Shown here piece after piece: positions 9,498 to 17,708 of a stretch of DNA of 64,000 nt. This DNA comes from Flavobacterium petrolei (GTDB lineage: Bacteria; Bacteroidota; Bacteroidia; Flavobacteriales; Flavobacteriaceae). Positions within the stretch are counted from its first letter, which is position 1, and every line of letters starts with the position of its first letter. A program made the position numbers and the translations under genes. The DNA lies in assembly GCF_003314435.2 (NCBI RefSeq), contig NZ_QNVY02000003.1, positions 372,001 through 436,000 on the forward strand, given 5' to 3'. The notes below the pieces were generated by a model that did not search any database, was not told the DNA's origin, and saw only the letters and a list, made by a program, of their open reading frames with translations.

Positions 9498-10367
9498 CTA
9501 ATCATTTGGTTCCACATGAATCAATACATGTCCCAACTCCGGAATTTCTTCCCGCAAAGTATCTTTTAGTTTATGAGCGAGATCGTGTCCTTCTTTCACC
9601 GTAATATTGGAATCAACCGTTGCATGTAAATCCACGTGATATTGCATACCGGCTTTTCGAATGAAACACTTTTCGGTATCGATAATTCCATCCACCTGAA
9701 TAGAAATTATTCTGATTTGTTCTATCAAATCATCGTATAAATGCTCGTCCATTATTTCGCCCAAAGCGGGTCTAAAAATAAGGTAACTGTTATAAAGTAT
9801 GAATCCCGAAGCAAAAAGTGCTGCCCAATCATCAGCAGATTCATATCCATTCCCTAAAATCAAAGCAATCGAAATCCCAAGAAATGCTGCCACAGAAGTT
9901 ATTGCATCGCTGCGATGGTGCCAAGCATCAGCTCTTAGAGAGGAACTATTGGTTTCAATGCTTCTTTTCATTACGATTCGAAAAGAATATTCTTTCCAAA
10001 TGATGATTGCAGCCAGAACGATTAATGTCCATGGTTTTGGCAATTGATGCGGCGTTCCAATATTGATAATACTTTCATAGGCAATAATCGTAGCCGAAGT
10101 AATCAAAAAACCAACAACTAGAAAGGTAATCAAAGGTTCTGCCCTACCATGACCGTAAGGATGATTCTTATCCGCTGGCCTATTTGAATATTTGATTCCA
10201 AATAATACTAGAAAAGAAGAAAAAATATCAGTGGTCGATTCAATTGCGTCTGCAATTAGTGCATACGAATTTCCAAAAAAACCAGCTAAGCCTTTTATTA
10301 TTGCCAGACAAGTATTTCCTATGATACTAAAATAAGTCGCCTTGATTGCTGTTTGTTCGCTTGACAT
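9498..10367 (-). CDS. Cation diffusion facilitator (Zn/Fe/Mn efflux)
   Basis: 289 aa inner-membrane antiporter of the CDF family, which exports divalent metals in exchange for protons. Family marks: the N-terminal signature FFGNSYALIADAIESTTDIFSS with the metal-binding ALxADxxxxxxD pattern, the loop HPYGHGRAEPL, and the second site HHRSDA in TM5 (DAWHHRSDAITS). About six membrane helices occupy 1-200, followed by a cytoplasmic ferredoxin-like domain with metal-binding His (QYHVDLHATVD, HDLAHKL, HVLIHVEP). It is closest in style to FieF/MamM, but the metal cannot be read from the sequence. Convergent with the upstream gene; murA lies behind it with its own terminator. Confidence 0.9.
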   Translation of the reverse strand: MSSEQTAIKATYFSIIGNTCLAIIKGLAGFFGNSYALIADAIESTTDIFSSFLVLFGIKYSNRPADKNHPYGHGRAEPLITFLVVGFLITSATIIAYESIINIGTPHQLPKPWTLIVLAAIIIWKEYSFRIVMKRSIETNSSSLRADAWHHRSDAITSVAAFLGISIALILGNGYESADDWAALFASGFILYNSYLIFRPALGEIMDEHLYDDLIEQIRIISIQVDGIIDTEKCFIRKAGMQYHVDLHATVDSNITVKEGHDLAHKLKDTLREEIPELGHVLIHVEPND

Positions 10368-10397
10368 GTATTTTATTTATAGGTTGAAGTAAAAGTA

Positions 10398-10460
10398 AAA
10401 TCGTTTAAGTAAACCGAATTGAATTTATATTCAAATTCTTTCTGGTTTACTTAAACGATA
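10398..10460 (-). terminator. Long rho-independent terminator of murA
   Basis: AATCGTTTAAGTAAACC (10399-10415) pairs with GGTTTACTTAAACGAT (10444-10459), with an inner arm GAATTGAA/TTCAAATTC. On the - strand it is followed by TTTACTTTT. Confidence 0.75.
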
Positions 10461-10480
10461 TTTTTTATAATTTATGTTAT

Positions 10481-11791
10481 TTACGCGCGTACAATATTTG
10501 CTCCAATAGCTCTCAATCGTTCGTCAATGCGTTCGTATCCTCTGTCGATTTGTTCAATGTTTTGAATTGTACTCGTTCCTTTTGCAGAAAGCGCAGCAAT
10601 CAATAAGGAAATTCCGGCACGAATATCTGGTGATGACATTGTGGTTGCTTTGAGTTGTGATTTGAAATCATGTCCCATTACAACGGCGCGGTGCGGATCA
10701 CATAACATGATTTTTGCTCCCATGTCAATTAACTTGTCAACAAAAAATAATCTGCTTTCAAACATTTTTTGGTGAATCAAAACATCGCCTTTTGCTTGAG
10801 TGGCAACCACTAAAACAATACTTAATAAATCCGGAGTAAATCCAGGCCAAGGCGCATCAGCAATTGTCAAAATAGAACCGTCAATATCCGTTTTTACTTC
10901 ATACCCATCTACGTGAGCAGGAATGTAAATATCATCTCCTCTGCGTTCCAATGTGATTCCAAGTTTTCTAAATGTGTTGGGGATTAATCCAAGGTTGTCC
11001 CAGCTCACATCCTTTATTGTTATTTCTGATTTTGTCATTGCAGCAAGACCAATCCAACTTCCAATTTCAATCATATCAGGGAGAATTCTATGCTCGCAAC
11101 CACCTAAACTTTCAACTCCTTCGATGGTCAATAAATTAGACCCAACTCCTGTTATTTTAGCTCCCATGGAGTTCAACATCTTACACAATTGTTGCAAGTA
11201 AGGCTCACAAGCAGCGTTATAAACTGTTGTTTTCCCTTTGGACAAAACAGCAGCCATCACAATATTAGCAGTTCCAGTAACGGATGCTTCGTCTAATAAC
11301 ATATCGGCACCTTTCAATCCTTTTGGTGCTTCTACGCCATAGAAATGATCTTCTCTGTTGTAACGGAATTTAGCGCCCAGATTGATGAATCCTTCAAAGT
11401 GAGTATCCAATCTTCTGCGTCCAATTTTATCACCACCTGGTTTTGGAATATATCCTTTTCCAAATCGTGCCAAAAGTGGTCCAACAATCATAATAGAACC
11501 TCTTAGAGAACCGCCTTCTTTCTTGAATGCTTCGGTTTCCAGATACTGTATATTCACCTCATCGGCTTGAAAAGTATACGATCCTGATCCTGTTTTTTGG
11601 ATTTTTACACCTAAATTTCCTAAAAGCGTAATTAGTTTATTGATATCTATAATATCGGGAATATTATTAATAATCACTTTTTCAGGCGTTAAAAGAACGG
11701 CACATAAAATTTGTAACGCTTCATTTTTAGCTCCTTGTGGCGTGATTTCTCCTTTTAGACTAATGCCTCCTTCTATTTTGAAAATTCCCAT
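10481..11791 (-). CDS. murA: UDP-N-acetylglucosamine 1-carboxyvinyltransferase (MurA), Cys-to-Asp type
   Basis: First committed step of peptidoglycan synthesis: transfers enolpyruvyl from PEP to UDP-GlcNAc, cytoplasmic. 436 aa, close to the usual 420. Visible marks: K22-N23 in QGAKNEALQ; the sugar-binding and loop region GGDKIGRRRLDTHFEGF; GASVTGT-like DEASVTGTANI; WPGFTPDLLS; ESRLFFVDKL; SSPDIRAG. The residue aligned with the catalytic Cys115 of E. coli MurA (PGGCxIGARPVDLH) is Asp121 (PGGDKIG). This substitution is known from other MurA enzymes to keep activity and prevent fosfomycin alkylation. The gene probably forms a loose unit with the DUF4290 gene upstream (101-bp gap). Confidence 0.97.
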   Translation of the reverse strand: MGIFKIEGGISLKGEITPQGAKNEALQILCAVLLTPEKVIINNIPDIIDINKLITLLGNLGVKIQKTGSGSYTFQADEVNIQYLETEAFKKEGGSLRGSIMIVGPLLARFGKGYIPKPGGDKIGRRRLDTHFEGFINLGAKFRYNREDHFYGVEAPKGLKGADMLLDEASVTGTANIVMAAVLSKGKTTVYNAACEPYLQQLCKMLNSMGAKITGVGSNLLTIEGVESLGGCEHRILPDMIEIGSWIGLAAMTKSEITIKDVSWDNLGLIPNTFRKLGITLERRGDDIYIPAHVDGYEVKTDIDGSILTIADAPWPGFTPDLLSIVLVVATQAKGDVLIHQKMFESRLFFVDKLIDMGAKIMLCDPHRAVVMGHDFKSQLKATTMSSPDIRAGISLLIAALSAKGTSTIQNIEQIDRGYERIDERLRAIGANIVRA

Positions 11792-11892
11792 TTTTTACAG
11801 TTATGAGTTATAAATTATTAGATATAAGTTAAAAATTGACGAGCTAAAAGTTATTAAAATTCATAACTGAGAACTCCTAGTTGATAACTGAT

Positions 11893-12618
11893 TTACAAAG
11901 GTTTTCTATTTTGGTTTTTGTGAACTGGATTTGGTTTTCCCGTTTTTATATTCTTATTGCTGAGAATTTTTGGTTGACCAACCGGCAAGATTTTATTTGA
12001 AACCCGTTTGTTGGTTCGCAATAAATCTGTGGTATTCAATAATTCCTCTGTACTTTGAATCAAATTCAATTTTCCATCGGACAATTCATATAAATGTTCG
12101 AAAATCACATCATCTTTCACCGTGTCTTTATTCCAACTCAAGTATGATTTTTTCATGTGATTGGCAATGACTTTCACTAGAGCACTTTTCATTTCGCCAT
12201 CTTCCCATTTATTGGCCACATCAATCATATATTTGATGTTGTTGCCGTAAAATCTGTATTTTGGAAAATTTTGTGGGTATTTTAAAACATCCGGTTTCAG
12301 TTGTAACACTTCACGCGATGGAATTGGATACGGTGAATCAGCCACTAATTTAAAATCAGACATTATGAAAAGCTGATCCCACAATTTGTGTTGAAAATCA
12401 GGAACATCACGCAAATGTGGATTCAAACTTCCCATCACCTGAATAATGTATTTTGCCGCTTTGTTGCGTTCTACATCATCTTCAATTTTAGTTGCCTGAT
12501 CAATCAATTTCTGCAAATGACGGCCGTATTCCGGAATAATCAAATGCGATCTCTCAGCATTATATTCCAAATGATGCACGACATCGTTCGAGTTTTCTTT
12601 AATATATTTTGAATTCAT
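11893..12618 (-). CDS. DUF4290 family protein
   Basis: 241 aa from the ATG at 12618 (MNSKYIKENSNDVVHHLEYN); the frame stays open to an ATG at 12684 but the extra 22 residues are not family-like. Hallmark stretches of the Bacteroidota-restricted DUF4290 family are LEYNAERSHLIIPEYGRHLQKLIDQA and MGSLNPHLRDVPDFQHKLWDQLFIMSDFKL. The C-terminal 40 residues are basic and Asn/Lys-rich (NKNIKTGKPNPVHKNQNRKPL) and probably disordered. No catalytic motif is known to me; the function is undefined. Flavobacterial genomes often keep this gene directly before murA on the same strand, as here. Confidence 0.85.
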   Translation of the reverse strand: MNSKYIKENSNDVVHHLEYNAERSHLIIPEYGRHLQKLIDQATKIEDDVERNKAAKYIIQVMGSLNPHLRDVPDFQHKLWDQLFIMSDFKLVADSPYPIPSREVLQLKPDVLKYPQNFPKYRFYGNNIKYMIDVANKWEDGEMKSALVKVIANHMKKSYLSWNKDTVKDDVIFEHLYELSDGKLNLIQSTEELLNTTDLLRTNKRVSNKILPVGQPKILSNKNIKTGKPNPVHKNQNRKPL

Positions 12619-12705
12619 ATTCGAATGTATCTGTTTTGATTCCAATGCTTTTTTTCGAAAATTAGAATCATTCGAACGCAGCAAATCAAAAATTTTATGT
12701 TGTAA

Positions 12706-12990
12706 TTAAAGGGAAATAATACCTTCTATTGTAGAAACTTCCAGGTATTTATCTACTATTTCTTGTGAATCTTTTACAGTAACATCAACAGATATACTGG
12801 TAAATTTTCCTGTCTTGGATTTTGTAGTTTTGATAACTGCTCCCATACAGTCAAATGCCAACTGCACTCGTTCTATATTATTACTTTCTGTTGGTACAAT
12901 AAATTTAAATAAGTATTCTGCTGGCCATGTATTGCTCATATCCAACTCCACTTTTAATCTATCATAAAATTCTTCAGTCTTCTTATCCAT
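12706..12990 (-). CDS. DUF493 (YbeD-like) family protein
   Basis: 94 aa, a small ferredoxin-like fold with pattern FYDRLKVELDMSNTWPAEYLFKFIVPTE...TGKFTSISVDVTVKDSQEIVDKYLEVSTIEGIISL, matching the DUF493 family typified by E. coli YbeD. It resembles ACT-type regulatory domains, suggesting ligand-responsive regulation, but no function is established. Transcribed away from the ATPase gene at 13138 and ahead of DUF4290, with an 87-bp gap. Confidence 0.8.
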   Translation of the reverse strand: MDKKTEEFYDRLKVELDMSNTWPAEYLFKFIVPTESNNIERVQLAFDCMGAVIKTTKSKTGKFTSISVDVTVKDSQEIVDKYLEVSTIEGIISL

Positions 12991-13112
12991 TTTCTATTTA
13001 AAAATAAAGGCAAATATACGGTTTCAAACGTAAATTATGAATTTTGAATTATGATTTTTTGTCTAATCGCATTTTAACCGCAATGATTTTTTCAAATCCC
13101 GATAAGTTTAAG

Positions 13113-13120
13113 TAAATTTG
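13113..13120 (+). promoter_or_regulatory. -7 promoter box for the P-loop ATPase gene
   Basis: TAAATTTG matches TAnnTTTG and lies 18 bases before the GTG start, supporting that start and implying a very short leader. A weak T-rich -33 region (TTTTTTC) sits about 20 bases upstream. Confidence 0.5.
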
Positions 13121-13137
13121 CCCCTTATTTTTTAAAA

Positions 13138-13677
13138 GTGCAAAAAGAAATCATAGTTATCATTGGCGGTCCAGGAACAGGTAAAACCACTATTATCGAC
13201 GGATTGGTCGCTAAAGGACATTGTTGTTATCCCGAAATTTCCCGGGAGGTGACTTTGGAAGCAAAAAAACAAGGAATCGAGCAATTGTTCCTTGAAAAAC
13301 CTTTGTTATTCAGCGAATTACTTCTTGAAGGAAGAAAGAAACAATTTCAAAATGCTTCAAAAGAGCCGCATGAAGTTGTATTTATCGACAGAGGGATTCC
13401 GGATGTTTTGGCTTACATGCATTACATTGGCGATAGTTATCCTGCTACTTTTGATGCCGCTTGCCGTGAACATACCTATTCAAAAATCTTCATTCTTCCG
13501 CCTTGGGAAGAAATTTATATCAGCGATCACGAACGTTACGAAAACTTCGAACAAGCGAAACTCATCTACAATCATCTTACGGAAACCTATCAAAGTTACG
13601 GTTACGAACTTATAGAAGTTCCAAAAGACACGATGGATAACAGAATTCTTTTTATCTTAGATGAAATTTCTAAATAG
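13138..13677 (+). CDS. P-loop ATPase (AAA_28-type ATP-binding protein)
   Basis: 179 aa with a Walker A motif right at the N-terminus (IIGGPGTGKTTIIDGL) and a Walker B-like VVFIDRGIPDVLAYM. The pattern of HCCYPEISREVTLEAKKQG and ILPPWEEIYISDHERYENFEQA is shared with predicted nucleoside kinase-like ATPases (AAA_28). Translation apparently starts at GTG 13138: no in-frame ATG lies between the promoter box and the Walker A. The substrate is unknown; a small-molecule or nucleotide kinase is plausible. It lies upstream of recQ with a 59-bp gap and may be co-transcribed with recQ and fmt. Confidence 0.75.
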   Translation: MQKEIIVIIGGPGTGKTTIIDGLVAKGHCCYPEISREVTLEAKKQGIEQLFLEKPLLFSELLLEGRKKQFQNASKEPHEVVFIDRGIPDVLAYMHYIGDSYPATFDAACREHTYSKIFILPPWEEIYISDHERYENFEQAKLIYNHLTETYQSYGYELIEVPKDTMDNRILFILDEISK

Positions 13678-13736
13678 TCTGCAGGTTTAGGATTTAAGCT
13701 TTAGACTATTTTTCAATGAAATGAAATCTATACTTT

Positions 13737-15632
13737 ATGCAAGAAGCAGTTGCTATTCTTCAAAAATATTGGAAGCACGACAAATTCAGGTCGCTGCAAA
13801 AGGAAATCATCGATTCCGTTTTAAGCGGACATGACACTTTTGCATTGATGCCAACCGGCGGCGGAAAATCAGTTTGTTTCCAAATTCCGGCTATGATGAA
13901 CAAAGGCATTTGCCTCGTCGTCTCGCCATTGGTAGCGCTGATGAAAGATCAAGTCGCTAATTTGCAAAAGCGAAACATCAAAGCCATAGCATTGACAGGT
14001 GGAATTCGATCCGAGGAAATGATCGATTTACTGGACAATTGCCAATTCGGAAATTACAAATTCCTTTACTTATCACCTGAACGTCTTCAATCCGATTGGA
14101 TTTTGGAACGAATAAAAAATCTCCCCATCAATTTAATCACCATAGATGAAGCGCACTGCGTCTCACAATGGGGACATGATTTCCGTCCAGCATATTTAAA
14201 AATTTCAGAATTAAAAAAGCATTTTCCAACAGTACCATTTTTAGCATTGACTGCCACTGCAACGCCAAGAGTCAAAGAAGATATTATCAATGAGTTGGGA
14301 TTACACAAACCACAAGTTTTCGAAAAATCATTCGCCAGAGAAAATATTGCTTATATGATTTTTGAGGTCGAGGATAAACTTTTTAGAATAGAACAAATTC
14401 TAAAGAAAAACCCACAACCTTCCATAATATATGTACGAAACAGAAAATCGTGTCTTGATATTTCCTCACAGTTAAATTCATTAGGATTTAAAGCTACGTA
14501 TTATCACGGCGGACTTTCGTCCAAAGAAAAAGACAAAAACATGCAATCCTGGATGAACGAAGAGGTACAGGTTATTGTGGCTACCAATGCTTTTGGAATG
14601 GGAATTGACAAAGCCAATGTAAAAACGGTCATCCACATTCAGCTGCCAGAAAACATGGAAAATTATTATCAGGAAGCAGGACGTGCAGGAAGAAATGGAG
14701 AAAGAGCCTTTGCTGTTTTATTGACCAGTCCTTCTGATATCATTCAGGCTCAAAGCCAATTTATCAATATTCTTCCAGATAAAAAGTTTTTGAATCTCAT
14801 GTATGTCAAGCTCTGCAACTATTTTCAAATCGCTTACGGAGAAGGAATCAATGAACAGTTCAACTTCAATTTACATCATTTTTGTTTAAAATATGAATTC
14901 CCAACACTGAAAACGTACAACGCCATGCAATTCCTGGACCGACAAGGAATCATTAGTCTGTCCCAAGAATTTTCAGAAAAAATAACCCTGCAGTTTCTGA
15001 TACCTTCCAAAGAAGTGATTCGGTATATGAGTTTAAATCCAAACGACGAGGAAATTATTTTAGCCATTTTGCGAACCTACCCGGGAATTTACGAAATGCA
15101 AACTGCATTCAACCTGCAACTGATTGCCAAAAAATCAAATCATAAGGAAACTGAAATCCAGGCTGTTTTACATAAATTAAAAGAAAAAGAAATCATAGAT
15201 TACCATTCGAAAAATAATGATGCCACATTAATTTTCAATGAAGTTCGGGAAGATGACAGAACCATCAATCGGGTTTCGAAACATTTAGAGAATCAAAATC
15301 AATTAAAAAAAGAGCAGCTTCAATCCGTAATCCACTACATCAGTGAGAAAAAAGTGTGCAAAAACAAGTTGATTCTACATTATTTTGGAGAAAAAACAAC
15401 CAAAGATTGCGGCATTTGTTCGTTTTGCATTACCAAGAAAATAAAGAAGAAAGATGTATCGCTCCTTTCTACAGCAATAATTGCTTTATTACAAGCCGAA
15501 GATCTAAATTCGAGAGACATTCAAAATAAAACTAAAAATAGTCCGGACGAAGTTATTGGAGTACTTCAGGATTTATTAGAAAACAACACAATTTTGGTTA
15601 AACCAAATAACAAATATACTTTACGATCATAA
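13737..15632 (+). CDS. recQ: RecQ-family ATP-dependent DNA helicase
   Basis: 3'-5' DNA helicase of recombination and repair. 631 aa. Motif 0/I: FRSLQKEIIDSVLSGHDTFALMPTGGGKS (Walker A GGGKS 41-45); motif Ia SPLVALMKDQ; motif II DEAH (137-140) followed by the RecQ aromatic-rich loop CVSQWGHDFRPAY; motif III LALTATATP; motif IV IIYVRNRKSC; motif V VATNAFGMGIDKANV; motif VI QEAGRAGRNG. The RecQ-Ct zinc module is present (VCKN...CGICSFC). No HRDC domain is evident at the C-terminus; this shorter form is common in Bacteroidota, where a longer RecQ may be encoded elsewhere. The stop TAA overlaps the ATG of fmt by one base, indicating translational coupling. Confidence 0.95.
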   Translation: MQEAVAILQKYWKHDKFRSLQKEIIDSVLSGHDTFALMPTGGGKSVCFQIPAMMNKGICLVVSPLVALMKDQVANLQKRNIKAIALTGGIRSEEMIDLLDNCQFGNYKFLYLSPERLQSDWILERIKNLPINLITIDEAHCVSQWGHDFRPAYLKISELKKHFPTVPFLALTATATPRVKEDIINELGLHKPQVFEKSFARENIAYMIFEVEDKLFRIEQILKKNPQPSIIYVRNRKSCLDISSQLNSLGFKATYYHGGLSSKEKDKNMQSWMNEEVQVIVATNAFGMGIDKANVKTVIHIQLPENMENYYQEAGRAGRNGERAFAVLLTSPSDIIQAQSQFINILPDKKFLNLMYVKLCNYFQIAYGEGINEQFNFNLHHFCLKYEFPTLKTYNAMQFLDRQGIISLSQEFSEKITLQFLIPSKEVIRYMSLNPNDEEIILAILRTYPGIYEMQTAFNLQLIAKKSNHKETEIQAVLHKLKEKEIIDYHSKNNDATLIFNEVREDDRTINRVSKHLENQNQLKKEQLQSVIHYISEKKVCKNKLILHYFGEKTTKDCGICSFCITKKIKKKDVSLLSTAIIALLQAEDLNSRDIQNKTKNSPDEVIGVLQDLLENNTILVKPNNKYTLRS

Positions 15633-16579
15633 TGGAAAAATTACGAATTGTTTTTATGGGTACGCCCGAATTTGCAGTGGGAATATTAGACACAATTATC
15701 AAAAACAACTATGAGGTTGTAGGTGTCATAACTGCTGCGGACAAACCAGCAGGCCGAGGACAAAAATTAAAGTATTCTGCAGTAAAGGAATACGCGCTGG
15801 CTCATAATCTTACTTTATTGCAGCCTTTAAACTTAAAAGACGAAACTTTTTTGGCTGAATTAAAAGCGCTGAATGCTAATTTACAAATTGTAGTTGCGTT
15901 TAGAATGTTACCAAAAGTAGTTTGGGAAATGCCATCTTTGGGAACTTTTAATCTTCATGCTTCACTCCTGCCGAATTATCGCGGAGCCGCACCGATAAAT
16001 TGGGCAATAATCAATGGAGAAACTAAAACGGGTGTCACCACTTTTTTTATCGATGATAAAATCGATACTGGAGCGATGATTTTAAGTTCGGAAATTCCTA
16101 TTGATGAAACCGAAAATGCAGGACATTTACATGACCGACTAATGGAATTAGGAAGCAAGACCGTTATTGACACTTTGGAAATGATCGAAACAGAAAATGT
16201 ATCTACAGAAATCCAAAAAGACACCAACGATATCAAAACAGCCTACAAACTCAACAAAGAGAATTGCAAAATTGACTGGACAAAATCAGCTCAAGAGATA
16301 AACAATTTGATTCGAGGTTTGAGTCCTTATCCAGCGGCTTGGTGTTTCTTTGAAGACAAGAATGAAGAATGGAATGTCAAAATATACGAAGCCAAAATAA
16401 TTTCAGAGGAACACAATCATCCGATTGGAAGTTTAATTTGTACCAAAAAAGAAATGAAAATTGCAGTAAAAAATGGTTTCATCCAAATACTTAATTTGCA
16501 GTTTCCGGGCAAAAAGAAAATGAGTGCACCAGAATTATTGAATGGGATTGCATTTTCAGCGGAGGCGAAAGTCCATTAA
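15632..16579 (+). CDS. fmt: Methionyl-tRNA formyltransferase
   Basis: Formylates initiator Met-tRNA using 10-formyl-tetrahydrofolate, cytoplasmic. 315 aa, standard length. Motifs: N-terminal RIVFMGTPEFAVGIL, the formyltransferase triad region GTFNLHASLLPNYRGAAPINWAI (catalytic Asn and His in NLH) and the downstream Asp in DDKIDTGAMI. The C-terminal OB-like tRNA-binding domain carries RGLSPYPAAWC and ELLNGIAFSAEAKVH. It is coupled to recQ by a TAATG overlap. A weak hairpin (AACACC/GGTGTT, 16578-16603) after the stop may terminate the unit. Confidence 0.96.
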   Translation: MEKLRIVFMGTPEFAVGILDTIIKNNYEVVGVITAADKPAGRGQKLKYSAVKEYALAHNLTLLQPLNLKDETFLAELKALNANLQIVVAFRMLPKVVWEMPSLGTFNLHASLLPNYRGAAPINWAIINGETKTGVTTFFIDDKIDTGAMILSSEIPIDETENAGHLHDRLMELGSKTVIDTLEMIETENVSTEIQKDTNDIKTAYKLNKENCKIDWTKSAQEINNLIRGLSPYPAAWCFFEDKNEEWNVKIYEAKIISEEHNHPIGSLICTKKEMKIAVKNGFIQILNLQFPGKKKMSAPELLNGIAFSAEAKVH

Positions 16580-16629
16580 CACCAACAATAACGGGTGTTT
16601 CTTAACTTTAATCAGAAATAACCATTGAT

Positions 16630-16658
16630 TTATCAACAAAAAAAATAAGTTATCAACA
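16630..16658 (+). repeat. Two DnaA-box-like direct repeats upstream of HU
   Basis: TTATCAACA occurs at 16630-16638 and 16650-16658, each followed by AAA, with a 20-bp period (two helical turns). It differs from the DnaA box TTATCCACA at one base. It lies 26 bp upstream of the HU -33 box. DnaA binding is speculative. Confidence 0.3.
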
Positions 16659-16683
16659 AAACGGCGTAAATTAACATGAAACG

Positions 16684-16714
16684 CTTGCAAGGAACGTATT
16701 TCCTACTAAATTTG
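16684..16714 (+). promoter_or_regulatory. Bacteroidota sigma-A promoter of the HU gene
   Basis: CTTG (16684-16687), 19-base spacer, TAAATTTG (16707-16714): a near-perfect TTTG-N19-TAnnTTTG promoter. The leader to the ATG at 16759 is about 37 nt and A-rich. Confidence 0.75.
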
Positions 16715-16758
16715 TGTATTAACAATTTTTAATAACCAACAATTAATAACTATTTATT

Positions 16759-17031
16759 ATGAACAAATCAGAATTAATCGATGCTATCGCTGCTGATGCA
16801 GGAATCACAAAAGCTGCTGCAAAATTAGCTTTAGAGTCATTTTTAGGGAACGTAGGAGGTACTTTGAAAAAAGGTGGAAGAGTATCTTTAGTAGGTTTCG
16901 GATCATGGTCTGTTTCTGCTAGAGCTGCAAGAGACGGTAGAAATCCTCAAACAGGAAAAACTATCCAAATTGCTGCTAAAAATGTAGTAAAATTCAAAGC
17001 AGGTGCAGAATTAGAAGGTGCGGTAAACTAA
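16759..17031 (+). CDS. HU-family DNA-binding protein
   Basis: 90-aa nucleoid-associated protein that binds and bends DNA as a dimer. Typical features: N-terminal dimerisation helices MNKSELIDAIAADAGITKAAAKLALESFL, GGRVSLVGFGSWSVSARAARDGRNPQTGKTIQI (the beta-arm with the intercalating proline of RNPQTGK), and the C-terminal helix KNVVKFKAGAELEGAVN. A strong promoter just upstream and a strong terminator downstream fit an abundant monocistronic product. The close repeat GKTIQIAAKNVVKFKAG is normal for HU. Confidence 0.95.
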   Translation: MNKSELIDAIAADAGITKAAAKLALESFLGNVGGTLKKGGRVSLVGFGSWSVSARAARDGRNPQTGKTIQIAAKNVVKFKAGAELEGAVN

Positions 17032-17051
17032 TTTAGTTAACCTATATAATC

Positions 17052-17078
17052 AAAACCTTCCTTCTGGAAGGTTTTTTT
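17052..17078 (+). terminator. Rho-independent terminator of the HU gene
   Basis: AACCTTCC/GGAAGGTT with a TTCT tetraloop, followed by seven T. Confidence 0.9.
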
Positions 17079-17147
17079 ATGCGTTTCAACGATTTTATTT
17101 GGCACTCTTATAATAAAAAACTTAAATTTAATAAAAAATCCAATCCG

Positions 17148-17708
17148 ATGATTACAGATAAATTAAAAAAAGGATATTTGCTTATAGCAGAGCCTACGAT
17201 AATTGGGGATTTATCATTCAATAGATCGGTAATTTTATTAGCTGACTATAACGAAGAAGGATCCGTTGGTTTTATAATTAATAAACCTTTGAAATATACC
17301 ATCCACGACTTGATACCGGATGTAGATGCTCGATTTAAGATCTATAATGGTGGTCCTGTGGAACAAGACAACCTTTATTTTATCCATAATATCCCAGAGC
17401 TGATTCCCAATAGCATTGAGATATCCAATGGAATTTATTGGGGTGGTGATTTTGAATCTACCAAAGAACTCATCAATAAAGGAGAAATAAGCAAAGATAA
17501 CATCCGATTCTTTTTAGGATACACTGGTTGGCACGAAAATCAACTAGAAAGTGAAATGAAAAGTCATTCTTGGATTATTACTGCCAATAGCTATGAAAAC
17601 AAAATAATTGGTAAATCAGCAACTCATTTCTGGAAAGAGCAAATCATGGAGTTGGGCGGAGAATACCTAATATGGTCTAATGCTCCTGAAAACCCCTACT
17701 TAAACTAA
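17148..17708 (+). CDS. YqgE/AlgH family protein
   Basis: 186 aa from the ATG at 17148; a frame extension to 17079 overlaps the HU terminator and is rejected. The start KLKKGYLLIAEPTIIGDLSFNRSVILLADYNEEGSVGFIINKPL is diagnostic of the YqgE/AlgH (DUF179) family; NGGPVEQDNLYFIHN and FFLGYTGWHENQLESEM are the other conserved blocks. The family is widespread and linked genetically to transcriptional regulation in Pseudomonas (AlgH), but its biochemical role is not settled. It overlaps the convergent aminotransferase gene by 4 bp at the 3' ends. Confidence 0.9.
   Translation: MITDKLKKGYLLIAEPTIIGDLSFNRSVILLADYNEEGSVGFIINKPLKYTIHDLIPDVDARFKIYNGGPVEQDNLYFIHNIPELIPNSIEISNGIYWGGDFESTKELINKGEISKDNIRFFLGYTGWHENQLESEMKSHSWIITANSYENKIIGKSATHFWKEQIMELGGEYLIWSNAPENPYLN

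Noticed and set aside
13292..13615. Second frame within the P-loop ATPase gene
   Set aside because: Overlaps the well-supported Walker A protein and lacks any motif.
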